Shown here: one piece after another, positions 1 to 13,500 of the stretch
Layout: every line of letters begins with the position of its first letter
Position numbering within the stretch: position 1 is the first letter of the stretch
Source of the DNA: Tubulanus polymorphus
Lineage: Eukaryota > Nemertea > Palaeonemertea > Tubulaniformes > Tubulanidae
NCBI RefSeq assembly: GCF_964204645.1
Contig: NC_134026.1
Span: 23,020,650-23,084,649, forward strand
Direction of reading: 5' to 3'
Length of the DNA: 64,000 nt
Notes under the pieces: generated by a model
What the model was told of the DNA's origin: nothing
Databases searched by the model: none
What the model saw: the letters and a program-made list of their open reading frames with translations, nothing else
Program-made: the position numbers and the translations under genes

Positions 1-3000
1 AGAGCAAGCAAAACAGCAGGATATTACCCATTCAAATGTACGTATCTAGCGTACTAATGAAAAGACACATGGCTCGACCGGTTAAAGATTCGAACATGTA
101 GTCCACACTAGTCAACGACCAACGTCGAATAAGCGAAAAAACCATAAAGTTCCATTTCACACACATAGAAGAATGTTTGCCGCATTGCATTTGCTATTAG
201 GAAACAAAAAGATAACTCAAAACGTTTCAGCTTCAGTAATGAAAGAAACGGAAACCATGGCAACCGTCACATCCATAGAATGACTATTTTCTGCGCCAGT
301 ACTCGGGTGGCATACTCAGCGATTTGCTATAGCGCTACGTGTTGATTCCCACATCGGCTACAGATCGGTTACAAATTGGTTAAACGAGCAAAAGATGATA
401 GCCATTCATGGCATTTATCAAATCAGTTGAGATTCTGAAATTAATCGAGCCGATATACGCTGCGACTGCATATTGAAATGTTTAATTCGATAGATGCTAA
501 TTGTAGAAATAAACAACGCCGATTTACTGAGGAGACAAAGCAACTATCAGTCATCGGTGTCAGGAGGTCGTTCAATAAACGTCAAAGAATTATAATTCAA
601 TTAAAATTTATAATGCACGAAACAGCCAGTTTACACTTAACGAATGCGACAAGTAGAACTACGTATGAATAATGCCAGCATTTTGTTTCACCATTTACGA
701 TGCAAATGACCCAATATTTAGAACTGTTGTATGCCTGGCATACAGAAATATTAAGTTATAACACCGAGTCATTTCATATTTCACCACATAATTGAGACCC
801 AATGACATTGCCATTGAGTGATAAACGCTTTGCAGCAATTTGCCTACGAGCACCAACGACCCCTTGTTCACTGAGTAAACATTTCGCCATTGATTTCAAA
901 AAATACATTTGCGTAACCACACTATTTATTTAGACTTAATCAAAAGAGTAACAAACTCTGAAAAATAAACAGCGTTTCTAAAATGAATTTCATTTTCATT
1001 CCTTGGACTAATCGTTAACAGCTTTCACGTAGGCCTACTTACTTCGGTTTGATTATTTCCCCATTACCCAAAGAACCATACTGGGTTATGAATTTTCAAT
1101 TTAGTTATTCGTATGACGTCACTGCAAAAATCTCAAAATCTTTAAGGCATCATGCTATTCTATGGTGGCTGATAAGGGCCATAGCGTAAAATTCCTGGTA
1201 TGTAAATGAGGGCGCCAGAACGCCAGAACGCCAAAACGAAAAAAAAACGTCCAATTTTCTCTAAAAGTTCGTTTTGCCAAAACAAAGAAAAAACGAACTT
1301 TCGTTTTGGCGCCCCCGCCAATTTTCGGAATTTTCTTTGTTTTGGCGCGCCAAAACGAACTTTCAGAGAAATTTGGACGTTTTTTTTCGTTTTGGCGTTC
1401 TGGCGCCCTGATTTGCATACCAGAAATTTTTCGCTATGGCCCTTATCAGCCACCATACTATTCTACATATTCTATATATATTAATGTAGCCCATGCCGCG
1501 GCCTTCATTCTTAAATTGTTAAATGTTCCTCCGGTTTGAGTTTTGAATGTATATACATGTATATGTAGACGTCTTCAAGCGATAGCGGTCAAAATACGAC
1601 CGATGAGCGTCGCCTGGCGGTTGTTTTTAAAGGGAGTATTACTGCGCCTTTTCTTATTGCGAATATAGTCACGTCATCGAAACGCGTTAATTATGTCGCG
1701 AAAGAAGTAGAAATAACATCCGAGTCTCACAGGAATTAACCATTAATCCGGCTGTCATTCTCAACACGTTTTTATACAGAAATGCTGGTACAAACCAACC
1801 ATGTACTAAATGTAATGTCTTAAAAATTTTCAGTGGAAGCCGACCAGGTATAGTGTGTCCATGAAAAATAAATAGATCAGCCGTGCTGGGCCAAACAGGC
1901 ATATCTTTTTCGCCAATACTGAAACACCAAAAACAATTTAAATTTTACTATGTATTGACATTTTTGACAGCAATTTATCAGGAGGTTTCTTAATCGATTC
2001 AAATTAGTTTGAATCATTTGATATGATAGAAATGTCTATGATTGACGTGTCACTATAATGTAAACGTACTACGGCGCCTAATGTGCTTTATCTGTGTAAT
2101 TTGTGTTCTCAACTAAATTTTTTAGTATACGAACTACTCATCAATCATTCCGAATTTGCTGATTTGTCAGCCAGTCGTAGTTAAGGATACCTTACCAAAT
2201 TATCTATGCTTACACTCCATAGTTCTACGTGTTGTGGCCTTAACATCGAATGGCCATCAAGCAATGCAATTTGAAAAAAAAATCACTCCAGAAACCAGAA
2301 CATGAAACCTCCTTTTTATCGACTGCTCCACATCATCCGTATTCATATGTAAATATTAAACAGTCCATGACAGTTTCTAAACATTTGTATATCGTATAAT
2401 TTAGTTTGTTGACGGGATTAGGCTTACAAAATCATCGTTACTATGTATATGTCGAAAGGGCGAGCCTTGTTTTCTTCGTGCAAATGTTGTCCATATATAA
2501 TGCAAACTTGTTGTACCACTCTGATAGGTATGTACACTATGACGGGGAGTAATGTGTCGCTGCCATCAATAACATCTATAGTTAAAGACTCTTACCATGG
2601 ACTCTGAAGTTCGTTTTACAGTCCACGCTCTTACATAGTAATTTTTCGATTGTGTACGTAGTGAAAACAATGTATGCACCGTTGAAGGATCTATATTTGT
2701 TTCAATATTCGCCAATAAAATCACTCTGATATTAACTTTCTCTGGTATCTCAGTGACGGTTCTTTTTTTTCATTTTGCATTTGCTAATGAGGCGAATGAA
2801 CAGATTTTAGGACCTTCCTCTCATCGCTCTAAGCATAATCTATAATTCGACTGTATTATGGAGATGACCTTGAAGCTGTCAACTTAGTGCGTGTGACATT
2901 ATTTGCACTAAGCTCTGCTTACCCGTTTTAGTAATCATTTTCTGCGAAATCTGGAATGAATATGACATGCCACGAAAATATATATATATCAGTTGACCTG

Positions 3001-6000
3001 ATCATTTTGGCATCAGCTGTACCAGCTGGTTAGATTTATAATCATAGAATTAGTGGCCCGCTGGTAATATTTCAGGGTCATCGAAGGGATCAGAGAATAT
3101 TTCTATGAATCAACTAATTGACTAAAGTATTCAAATTTCACTTAGTGAGAGTGAAAAATATGTGTATGTGTATGTGCTTTTTCATGCACATTTCATCGAA
3201 AAAGCTTGCGTGAAGAACAACGGATAATCCGTTCGGATTTGGAAAAGGGCAGAAACCAGAAAAATGAAGTAGAATTATAGATAAGAAAAGAAAAGCAAAG
3301 AACTGTTTGTCTCTTAACGTTTCGGCTAAGTATTAGTTTCTATTGATAACCCCTCCTCACTCACGTGGAACGAAGTAGCCAAACTCAACAGCCTGGCGTA
3401 CTTCACAGACTTGGTTGCGAGTGTTTCATTAACATGATTCCATCTTACTGTAATTATGGACTCTAAAATGAGTTCGTGTGGTGGATTTGTAATTTTTCTC
3501 CATCCGCCTTGTTAGTACATCGTTGTTAGTACATCGTACATCAACTATGAATAAAGTATATAATATATTTTGTTGCTAAGACTATATAGCAAAGCATATC
3601 TTCCACTTTAATACGGTTGTGATTCATACTATAAAGGCTACGAACACTGATATCGATCATCATATCACTTCGTTCAATGACTGATCACTAAATCCATATG
3701 ATACGGACCAATCCGTTACTCTCTGACAGGACAGTACATTACTGAAACGAAACGAAATTTTCAGCGATGGTTTATTGCACTGGGGATATAAGGCGGCCCA
3801 ACTAAACACCGAAGAGTAGCTTTGGATTGGTATCATGGCATACACTGTGGAAATTTTTTATTTTCGAGTGATGCTAAAAATAATCAACTATAAAACAACG
3901 CATAGACCGAAACATAAACTCTTGACTATGCGTCTGGAATATTTGGTACTAAATATTAGGTATATACAGTGAGCTACATCTGGCCACCGACGAAAAAGTT
4001 GCGCGTGTAATAAAACGACGAATTTCTGACGGATTATTCTAAGACCTCATTTCGTTTCTCGAAAAGCTCCACCTAACTAATGCCTACGTAAATTTGAATT
4101 TTAAATCACCAACCTATTTCGTCCCGTGAATTCTACTGGACCGTGGGGAAACAGATTGTTGGGCATGGCGGATGGAATCCGCGTCAAACTTCCAAGGTAT
4201 CTGTATTCAAATATGATTTGGCCCAGTCGAGGTGCAAAGATGCGCGCCTTCTCATTTCGTAATGATATTTCTATAAAAAAGGGCAGCTGCAACGAGATAT
4301 TTTCATTGAAGTACGTCTATCGTCCTCTGAAGCGATCTGAAATAGACTACTATAAATCGTAATTATAATCATAATGTGGACTTCATTCGGGAGAGGGGAA
4401 CACTGAATAAAATCTTTGAAAGGTGTCCCGTCTGACTGATTCGTAAAGTCTTTCTGAACGAAGTTTTTACCTTCGATTTATATATATTTACTTATTCAGA
4501 AAGATTTGTGATTCTGTATGCATTGATGAATTGATTTATCCCCTTCGTCACCGCGCGCCGCTACGAAGCAGTTGTCATGGAAACCGTATTCTTTTTTTAC
4601 CACATCTGTACCGTCGACGTACTGGTTATAATCAGCAGATACTGATGGCGAACTGGCTGATACCATAATTGTAGCACAGTAAAACACGTTGTAGCCGATG
4701 ACTGCTTCTCATTTTCGTTATAAATCAAAGCATTTCCCGTGACATCGGCGATTCCTTACAAACATTCACAGAGATTCACCATTAATTATCAAAATATATA
4801 TAACTCGTCCTATATATGTCACCAGCGCCCGAGGCTTTAATTATAGCGAAATGACATAACCTTATGCATAACAATCAACGTAATTATTAACAACAAAAAT
4901 CATATAAATAAATATACATGCATAGTTGGGCCAAGTTGGAAAATCTAGTTTCTTTTCTTCCGTGTCCCAGTTAACCGTGGGATATCATGATATCGGCGAT
5001 GATTCATGGTTACTGATACGGTACATCAAAAATCTTGTCACTGGCTTTTCGTTTCTTAGTCAAATCAATGAAGCTTGTACATGGCGACTCAGTATACACA
5101 AGAGACACTCATCTCGACGAATTAGAAAATAATCCGCGAAATCAAAAGGATGAACTACTAACTACTGATAGCTATACTACTCACGCTATTATTGATATTT
5201 CTGAAGGACCATTTTTTCAAAAAGTCGTACGAAGTGGACTGACCAGTTCAATGCCAAATGGGAGGCACCCTCGTACAAAAAAGCTCAAATAGTGCGAATA
5301 GATACGACATGTCGGCTCGAGGCCACTTCTTTTCTTCTTTAAAAGGAGTATTTGTGGTGTATTATTCTTTTCATTAATGGGATGGATTCGAGGCATCCGG
5401 TTTTTATAATAGCATCGCCCAGGCTTGCAACGCCAATCGCTGTATCCAGGGTAACCGGGTTCACGCTACGTATGGCTCTAGTAGCGTTGAGGCATTCCAT
5501 TACGGAGAGTCAAATAAAGTAAAAGCCCATTAATTCAAGATTTACGACATAAGTCTCTCAATATATACTCTTGGATAAGCATTTAGATGCATAGATACAT
5601 TTCATTTGTTAATCTGTTGTATAATACGTGGTCGAAGAAGTCAATTCGGACCACCGGACACCTTGTCGATGAGTTTCGATACGATACGTCATATATGAAA
5701 AATGCTATATATGGGCATAAAAGCACGCGTTAATCAAATTTATTGCAATGAAGTAATTTCTAATTTCCATGCAATACGAACTGCTGTCAATAGGTTTATT
5801 TTATATTGGATGTAACAATAATGTCCGAACGTGTTTCATTTAATTTAAACTTATCATATTTTGCATTTCATCTCGCACGCCGCACCAGCATCTCCACATG
5901 TTTTGCCAACGCTCTGATAAGTTTGAATTTCTTTAAGAGACATTGATTCAAAATTGTACATAAGTCCTCTATTATACGATATATTTACTAATGAAAGATA

Positions 6001-7456
6001 TGTATACAGGCTAGTATTGCAATATACTAGTCGATCTCTGTTTCGTGACTGGATCGGGTAATTAGAGGAAATTTGCGTGCCAAAAAAGGATAGTACAGCG
6101 CATTGAAATCGGCAACGAGATCCTTGGTAACCGTCACGCTGTCTCCCAATAGAGCAGTTACCTTCGTATTTTATGTCGCCACTTTGCAAGTACCGGTTAA
6201 ATGCTTGATGCGTATCGCTTGTTAAAGCCGTATATGTTTCGAACTATCAGAATATGATACTGATATAACAATCTAGCATATCATGACTGCAGATCATGCA
6301 ATCAACTATAGATTCCAATGAGACAAGATCAAGGCCTGTCCTTTAGTATCAGCATTTCTGGATTCACACCGTATAGAAATGGAGAACAGACATTTCTTAT
6401 TTTGTCATTCCCTATAAATTCGACGTACAGAGTCTTATCTTGATCATCGACACTAATTCATCTACATTTGCATGCATAAAATCATTCATTAACATACAAA
6501 AGGTATCAACGCTCGTATTGCCCCTAGAGTTTTCATTTCCAATCTAGAAGCTAGGGTGGGATATGATTTTCAAGACCCGCGACCGTACATATACTGAGCC
6601 AAGGCTTTTTATAGATGTTGTCATAAAAACGTGTTTTATGTCATGCATATTGTAATCATGTGTACAAATTGTAAAGAAAAAAATTACGATTGTACTTGGT
6701 TAACTGCCGAACTGTGCGCGGAGATTTACTGGGTCACTATTACGCTATTAACCACAAAATCCCCTTTTCAGTGATATTGATACGTTTTTTGTATGTAATA
6801 AACTCTAAATTTGAATAAGCTGCTAAAAGGCAATATTTCATTTTTCATTTTTCCCCAGAACTCACCCATATAAATAAAACCTTGTTTGGCATTGACGTAT
6901 ACTGCATTTATATATAACATATAAAGTCAACCATACGCCTTTTTCCTTTTCATTAAAAAGCCCATTTCTATTCTACCATTCATGTGACCTATTTAGGGTT
7001 TTCTGATCATTCGGCAGAAAACTCTATTGTAATTCCCTTGATTATTATCATGATGCATATTTTCCTTCACTGGACACTTTTCACTTAAAGTACATAGTCT
7101 TTCTTTCGTTACCGCCATTTTCGATAACATCTACTTATGATCACTTACAAATGCCGCCGATAGTATTTTGACGAATCAACGTTATAAAAAGCACAATCAA
7201 GCCGTAATCATCGTAAATTTGGCCGCACTGATTAGTCCACCATTCTGGTGAATCGAGGCATGTTTTGCGGCCATGCATAGACGGCAGCACCAATTCCGAT
7301 GTAGAGTGGGGTTATCGACAACGATTCGGACAAATCAATTCAATAAGGACTTATTGCTTCCAAGTAGCAGAATCATTAATGCAGGAAAGCTGTTATCGCT
7401 ACTGTACAGCTTTAGTTCTGAATTGCTATTTTCAGGCTTTCTGTCCTTCATATCAG
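1..7456. other. Intergenic or first-intron DNA, no gene supported
   Basis: This AT-rich stretch lies upstream of the Ig-domain gene. I saw open frames of at most about 110 codons (for example 5854-6189 on the minus strand, 5035-5292 on plus), with no recognisable domain and no neighbouring exon that splices to them in phase. The missing signal-peptide exon of the Ig gene probably lies here, but I could not identify it. The only clear structure is the foldback element at 1163-1455. Confidence 0.6.
1163..1455. mobile_element. Foldback MITE with TA target duplication
   Basis: The 293 bp segment begins TGGTGGCTGATAAGGGCC and ends with its reverse complement. The two halves stay complementary well into the element, through arms rich in GCGCCA and CAAAACG. 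TA lies directly outside both ends (1161-1162 and 1456-1457), as expected of a TA target-site duplication of the Tc1/mariner type. There is no transposase frame. The open frames seen on both strands here result from the palindrome. Family assignment is inference; the inverted-repeat structure is seen directly. Confidence 0.85.
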
Positions 7457-10400
7457 CTACGGAAAAACCCCCCATCGTAACAATAGAAGGAAAGCCAGGA
7501 GAGGTCATCCCATCTGTAAATGATAATGTCATCGTTAAATGTAAGAGTTTCGTGGCCAATGGAGCCAAACCGAAGCTTTCTGGAACAGCAAACATGGTCA
7601 CCTTAATAGTCAATGATAAGACACAAATGGAGAAAATTAACACGCGTCGCTATTCCAAAGTTGCTGGAAAAATGTCTGAAATAAAAATCGCGGGTGCGTA
7701 TTCTGCATTATAAACTTTATTAATTTCAAGCTGAGTAATGATGTGATGAATGACCTGATGACCTTTTAACAGATTTTGGGCAACTTATGATATTTGTATT
7801 TAATTCATAGGCATCAAACCAGCCGATGGTGGTTTCTACGCATGCGTCGGTGCTCCACATGAAGGTTTTGGTGTTAGCCCATCTATTGAATTAACTGTAA
7901 GAGGTAAGCGAAATAAGTTAAACGAAATATTAAATATGAACGTGTTCGACAAATTCAAACCGATTTCCTAAAAACGTTGTTTTCTTCTAGATTCGCCAAC
8001 GGTTACGATGGAAGGAGTGAGAGAAGGCCAAGTGATTAAAGTAAAAGAAATGGACGAGCTTCCAATTGATTGTAAAGCTAGCGGCAAATATAAAAATACA
8101 AAGTTGACTGTGAAGATAGGCGAACAGGATGTTCTTCCAAAGCTGAACAAAACCAGCTCCTTCAATTGGAATCCGACTTCTTCTGAAGGTCCAACTCAGA
8201 TGAACCCACGCTGGACCGGTTCGGCGAAAGGCAAAGTCGAAATTGGGGTCAAAGACCACGACATGAAAGTAGTCTGCAAGGCGAGCGTCGGTTCACCAAA
8301 ATTAGACAAATCATTCTCATTTACATTGAATGTAGAAGGTAAATCCATCAATATTGATCTCTAGAACATGATTTCACTGTACGCTTCTGATTTATAGCCC
8401 CAGAGGATTGAAATGCTGCTCAATTAATTCTGGTAATGTCATTAAATATTCTTCCCTTGAAAACAGCCATCGACTCTATATTGTGTAAAGGAAATAGGGC
8501 TATTTGGGTACTGTGGGCTTGATTCACGAATTTAAAACCCCTGAGGGGATTGTCACGCAACTGTGCCTCACCTATTTCACCATACGCAAATTCAAATTTC
8601 AGCTAATCCGAGAAAGATGAATTGCACTGTGGACAAAACGATTATCGAACTGGGCGACAAGGTGACCTACTCATGTCGGTTCGCTTCGAAACCCGTGCCG
8701 AAAACTGTGCTTTGGAATTACAAGTTGAATGACGGTGAGGTATTTAATTTGACTTCACCGGGCATAAATGAAAAGAAAACTATGACTACAAAGCAAATGG
8801 AGGTATGAATATTGATTTTATATAGACTTAAAATTGCATAAGATCGTGCCATTGATATATGAATTTGACATATATACCCTGGCGGGGTTTCGGGTATATT
8901 CACATGAATTTGAATAAAGATATACCATGTGTGATTCAACTAGCTCAAATTTCCCCTCAAATTTTTTCTAAATCGTCTACTGGTTGCTGTTTTAAAGATC
9001 TGGGGTCGTTAACTTATCATTTTTTGTCTTTCAGTCGGGAAAGACGCACATCGAAGCTACGCTCTCGATTGAGTACAAATATAGGTACATGTTAGAAATG
9101 GAAGATGTAACGCTAAAGGTTGTGAACTCCTATGGACTTATGGACCATGTTTTCCCTCAGTTAACGATAAGTAAGTCAGTTACTGATACGTACTACTTTT
9201 ATCGACAATTTTAGGCTCATCTTCACCTGAAAGTACGAAGTATATTGTGTCTCCTTTGTTTGAAAACCTTTCTATAATTGACATATATCATATTTGTGGG
9301 GGGCTTTGCCTTAAACCTGTCGAGAGGAACATAAGAAACCAGCGAAAGTGTGTAATTTGATTTTAACTATCGTTGTTTACTTCTCTTTGTAACTCCTTCA
9401 TATACTGGGCATTCTGTCACACATTGCTTTAGTTTTTCGAACATTTTTTTCTGTTTTTTTTTTTCAACTCGAGTATTATTATTTATTTCAATTATATCTG
9501 TCAGCCTCTGTTCACACTCTTAAAAGTTAACGTCAATGTTGTGTGTTTTTTTAAAAGATTTGCCGGATAACATAGGTAAGTATATTTGTCGATTGCCGCT
9601 TAACAATTCAAAGATAAATTCACTGATTACAGTGCGTGAATTAGCAAGAAATTTGATGCGTAATGACATACACCATGAACAAATTTACATTCGGGTTTGA
9701 TGATTTTTGTTTAGTTTTAGTAATTTTGATTTGTAATCCATCTTTATTGAAATAATGATTAAAATGCACCGAACATTGCAGATGAGTTTTGTCTCTTTAA
9801 ACGTTATATGTGTTGCAACACTCAGTTAACAACTTTACAGCAATGGTCGTGTCTATAATTCTTGCAATTACAACGCATTTTAGTGTATTATATAATCATC
9901 TAATCTGAGATGGACTATCGTACAATAAATACGCTACATTGTGCTCTCTAATCCCCGTTTAATTAGAACACAAATACCGAATGATTATTTTCAAGACAGG
10001 TATATCTATATCACACTATAATTTGTAGTTCGTTTTATTCTGCCTTCCCTAAGTCTAATTTTATATGGATTTATACATTTAATTCAACATTGTGTATTGT
10101 ATCGTTATTTTACCCGCATGAGTAATTATCGCGAAAAAAGTAAAACAGATAATTTTGTGGCTTGCCAAATGACTTAAATTGAGAACTGCCAGAGGCGTAG
10201 CAAGGGTTTTTAATCGCTGATCCAACTAGAAAAGATTGGAAATCTAGGTTAATTGAATTTCACCTAACCGCTTGATCTAACTATAAAAGAGCTTACTTAT
10301 TTATCGCAATAATAACTTGAGAAGCACTTCAACGCAACGCATTTGCACTGCTGGCAGGTTGAATAACCTTTCTCCACAAAGGAGCTCTGGCTACGCCGCT

Positions 10401-10545
10401 GATTCATCTATTGATATCTATCTATAAGTCCTAACTCAATTTGTTAATTCCCATTTATATTTCAGAGGGAAGTGCCATGAGTCTTCGCATATCTTTAGGC
10501 ACAGTTCTAATATGCCTACTCGCCGTGGTGTCTCATCGTTTCTGA
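7457..10545 (+). CDS. GPI-anchored immunoglobulin-superfamily protein (5' partial)
   Basis: Exons are 7457-7693, 7811-7903, 7991-8338, 8603-8802, 9035-9170, 9558-9575 and 10466-10545; all junctions are GT..AG and in phase. They encode about 370 residues. Ig1 spans the first two exons, with cysteines in VKCKSF and in the D-G-G-F-Y-A-C signature. Ig2 is one exon with cysteines in IDCKA and VVCKA. Ig3 spans two exons, with YSCRF and a tryptophan (LWNY). The C-terminus is a short polar stalk, then a hydrophobic segment ending at the stop with no cytoplasmic tail, which suggests a GPI-anchor signal. The protein would sit on the outer cell surface, probably in adhesion or recognition; the partner is unknown. 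Phase-1 borders between Ig domains are typical of the family. The signal-peptide exon is missing. An alternative start at 7273 reads straight into 7457 and has a hydrophobic stretch before ATEKPP, but it would need about 40 extra residues in front of it. Gene-family identity is sure; the orthologue is unknown. Confidence 0.85.
9558..9575 (+). other. 18-nt microexon of the Ig gene
   Basis: Between the Ig3 exon (ending 9170 in phase 1) and the GPI-signal exon (starting 10466 in phase 1) there is an 18-nt segment. It is preceded by a T-rich tract ending TTAAAAG and followed by GTAAGT. It enters and leaves in phase 1, so it can be included or skipped without a frameshift. It would encode L-P-D-N-I plus split codons in the membrane-proximal stalk. 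Inclusion is inferred from splice signals only. Confidence 0.55.
10189..10402. mobile_element. Small MITE-like inverted-repeat element in the last intron of the Ig gene
   Basis: Left end TGCCAGAGGCGTAGCAAGGG and right end GCTCTGGCTACGCCGCTGA form an imperfect inverted repeat built on GGCGTAGC(C)AG, about 210 bp apart. There is no coding capacity. GGCGTAGCCAGG-type termini are common on non-autonomous DNA transposons in animal genomes. Exact ends and target duplication are unclear. Confidence 0.5.
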
Positions 10546-13500
10546 GGCCCCAGCTCCATCTTTGAAACGCGCGTAGTACTTCGATGCCTTGCAGATTACA
10601 ATAGATAACAAACAGGATCGTATGAACCATCCACCGTATCCACGATATCACCTTCATGAGAATCTTATATTCCAGAGGAAACAACAACCAAGGATCGAGA
10701 GAATGTGAAACGAAATTATTGTTAGAAGTCTATGATCTCTAAAGACAATACTGGACTCGATATGTCATACGACGATGAATTTAACGAAATGAATAGACTT
10801 CATTCTACTCCATATTTAAAGAATACATACTTAAAATCCATTTTTGTCTTGGTCACCCAAGTGGAACACGATTGAAAACCCACTCATTTTTTCGTGTTTG
10901 AAAATATCGAATGTGTTTGCTATATACTTATGTTGTAAAATGTCGTTCGTGCCATACCATTCGACTCGAGACTAGAGAGTCTGAAGTCATAGAGGGTGTT
11001 TCATATAACTGATATATGATGAATAAATTGAATTGAAAATTGAGGCATTTTGTTGATAGTATGGATTCACTGCTGATTTTATGAATCCTTCAGTCAAATT
11101 GGCTACGAGCAGAACTCTCAATTTAAGCGGCCAATTCTTGATTTGGGACTTGATTAAAGCTACACGAACAAATTATTAGCATCACCAACCAGTTGCCATA
11201 AATTGCCCCATGACGAGTTCCAACAGAATTTGCCCATGACAACTACTCAGATCTGCTAAAATCACTTGTTCAATATACAAAACGATGATATTATTCAAGG
11301 TTCAACGAGATGAAGTTTTATGCAAGTCTTAATGTGCCATACGAGTATTTCTAATGTTCGTTTCACCGGTGAAATAGATAAATTAAGGCGAAACGATTTT
11401 CAAAAAAGTCTTCGCCGCATGAGTGAATCATCGTTCGACTTACGAAATCAGCAAACACTATAATAAAATATCTGAGTTGAAATTAATGTGCTTTTTATAT
11501 TTTAGTTTCTATAGCATGTCCCTTTATTATCAGAATGGTATTCGAAATTAAGTAATTGAATTTTGCAGTCAAATTAGTGAGTTGGATACTGCTAAAATGT
11601 TAAGACTTGTAAGATGTCAGCAGCTCATCCATGACCAGGTTTTATCCAAAAAATCCAATTTCGATTGGATCGCTAATTGTGTCAATGTCAATATTTCTAG
11701 AAGTGTGAAAGTATTTTTCGATCGAATTCGAATTCAAGGACCGAAAAACTTACGCTCGGGCTAGAAATTTGGCGACTAGAATAAAAAATTGTCGCGATGT
11801 AGTGACAGACATCAAAAGAAATAAATATAGTATGATATCTCGAATTCATAAGTAGTCATTATGTATTTGTAGATTCGATATGTACGTATAGTTATTTCTT
11901 TCTCATCTTATGAAAAACCATCAAATTCATATACTTGTAAATATGCATAAAGGTATGTGTATACTGGAAAAGACTCAGGAAATGTTAATACTATGAAATG
12001 CGTGTATGATAATTATATTGAAGGGACAGAGTGTATTCATTTATATGCATTTACTTATTCACTAGACTATCATAGCCTATATATGTTATAATACGTACGT
12101 ACGTTGGCATAGAAAAAGTTACCGAAGAAGAAAAGTATGTCGTATTAAAAAAGCCTTCTCAATGTGTATGTTTGGTAATGGTTTTCATCTATGGAATGGG
12201 GAAGTATCCAACTATAATGTAGTAAATGCGACAAAAAATATATGAATAATAGTTCGTAATCATGTTAGTTAATTATGACCTATTAATACCGTATCGTACA
12301 GCTTCTTAACAGAGAGTGGCTACCCATAAAGCTTCTCGTAGTAAAAGTAGTGTATAGCAATGTTTAGTCTTCGAATCACCGGAGCTATGATTAAAGATGT
12401 TGCGCTACCTGCACCAGCTCATGTCTTAAACGCGATAGAGAATGTCTCGAATTGGCGGTTGATTCCCAACCGCAATCGTGTCGAAAAAACCCAGATGAAA
12501 TCTTATATATACACCTAAATCATTGTAGTAGAGTGTATTCGGGGATATGTAACTGAACCACTTTTCCCAATGGCGTATCGTTTATTATACATTATTATCA
12601 ACAATGATTAACTATTTATCATCATTTTATCGTGTGAAATGATCTGGTTCTATGTATTTTGATATGCTTGCTGGTTACCATGACAATTTTGCGCCACTTC
12701 AGCTTCCGAGATGGCTAATTTGAATAAAGAATTATCGGCTAATATTTATTTTTCCTAAACAATTCCAAGTGTTTATGCTCTCCTAAATGGGTGCACATGC
12801 ATACATTATCGACTGCATTGGTATTAATTTAGTTGTAATAAGTTTATTTTCGTTATAGAAAATAGCTTATACTCTTCTACTCTCTACTTCAAAAATAATG
12901 AATGCGCTATCTCCTTTCAGTCAAAATTAACTACACTTTGCATTTCTCGGCTGAATCGCTAGAACCTCGTCAGATTCAATAGGAGCGACGTTGACTTAGA
13001 AAACGAAAATAATATTCAAACAGTAGAAGAAATATTTGATGGTGGCATTAAAGATATAGAATCTATGTATTTATTTGGAAACCAGTTATTTTTGCCTTTT
13101 CATTGCAAACGGGTGTATATCATTATAAACTTCAAAGAATGTATCCTCTACCTTCCCAGACATGTATGCATGCCTATTAGTGTTAATGTTTAGTATTGTG
13201 TAAAGGATGATACATACATATTATTTGGATTTAGAAAAAATATATACCTCTAGAAATCAATGGAAATAACTAGATGTGTATAGTATAAGTTGCTCTAAGC
13301 AGTGTGGTAACTTTCTAATCTCATATTGATGACTACCCCCAAAGAATGATTGGACCCAACAACCTTGGCCTGTCGTTCGCTTGACATGTGACACATGTGT
13401 GAAACTGTATCAATTATTCGTGATTAGATGGGCATCGTACAACTATCGGGACAACTTCCCTGGCGATACAGCCTATATATGTAAGCCATACATCTTGCCC

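Noticed and set aside
1155-1484. Overlapping 77-98-codon frames on both strands
   Set aside because: They lie inside the palindromic MITE; similar peptides on both strands are expected from an inverted repeat.
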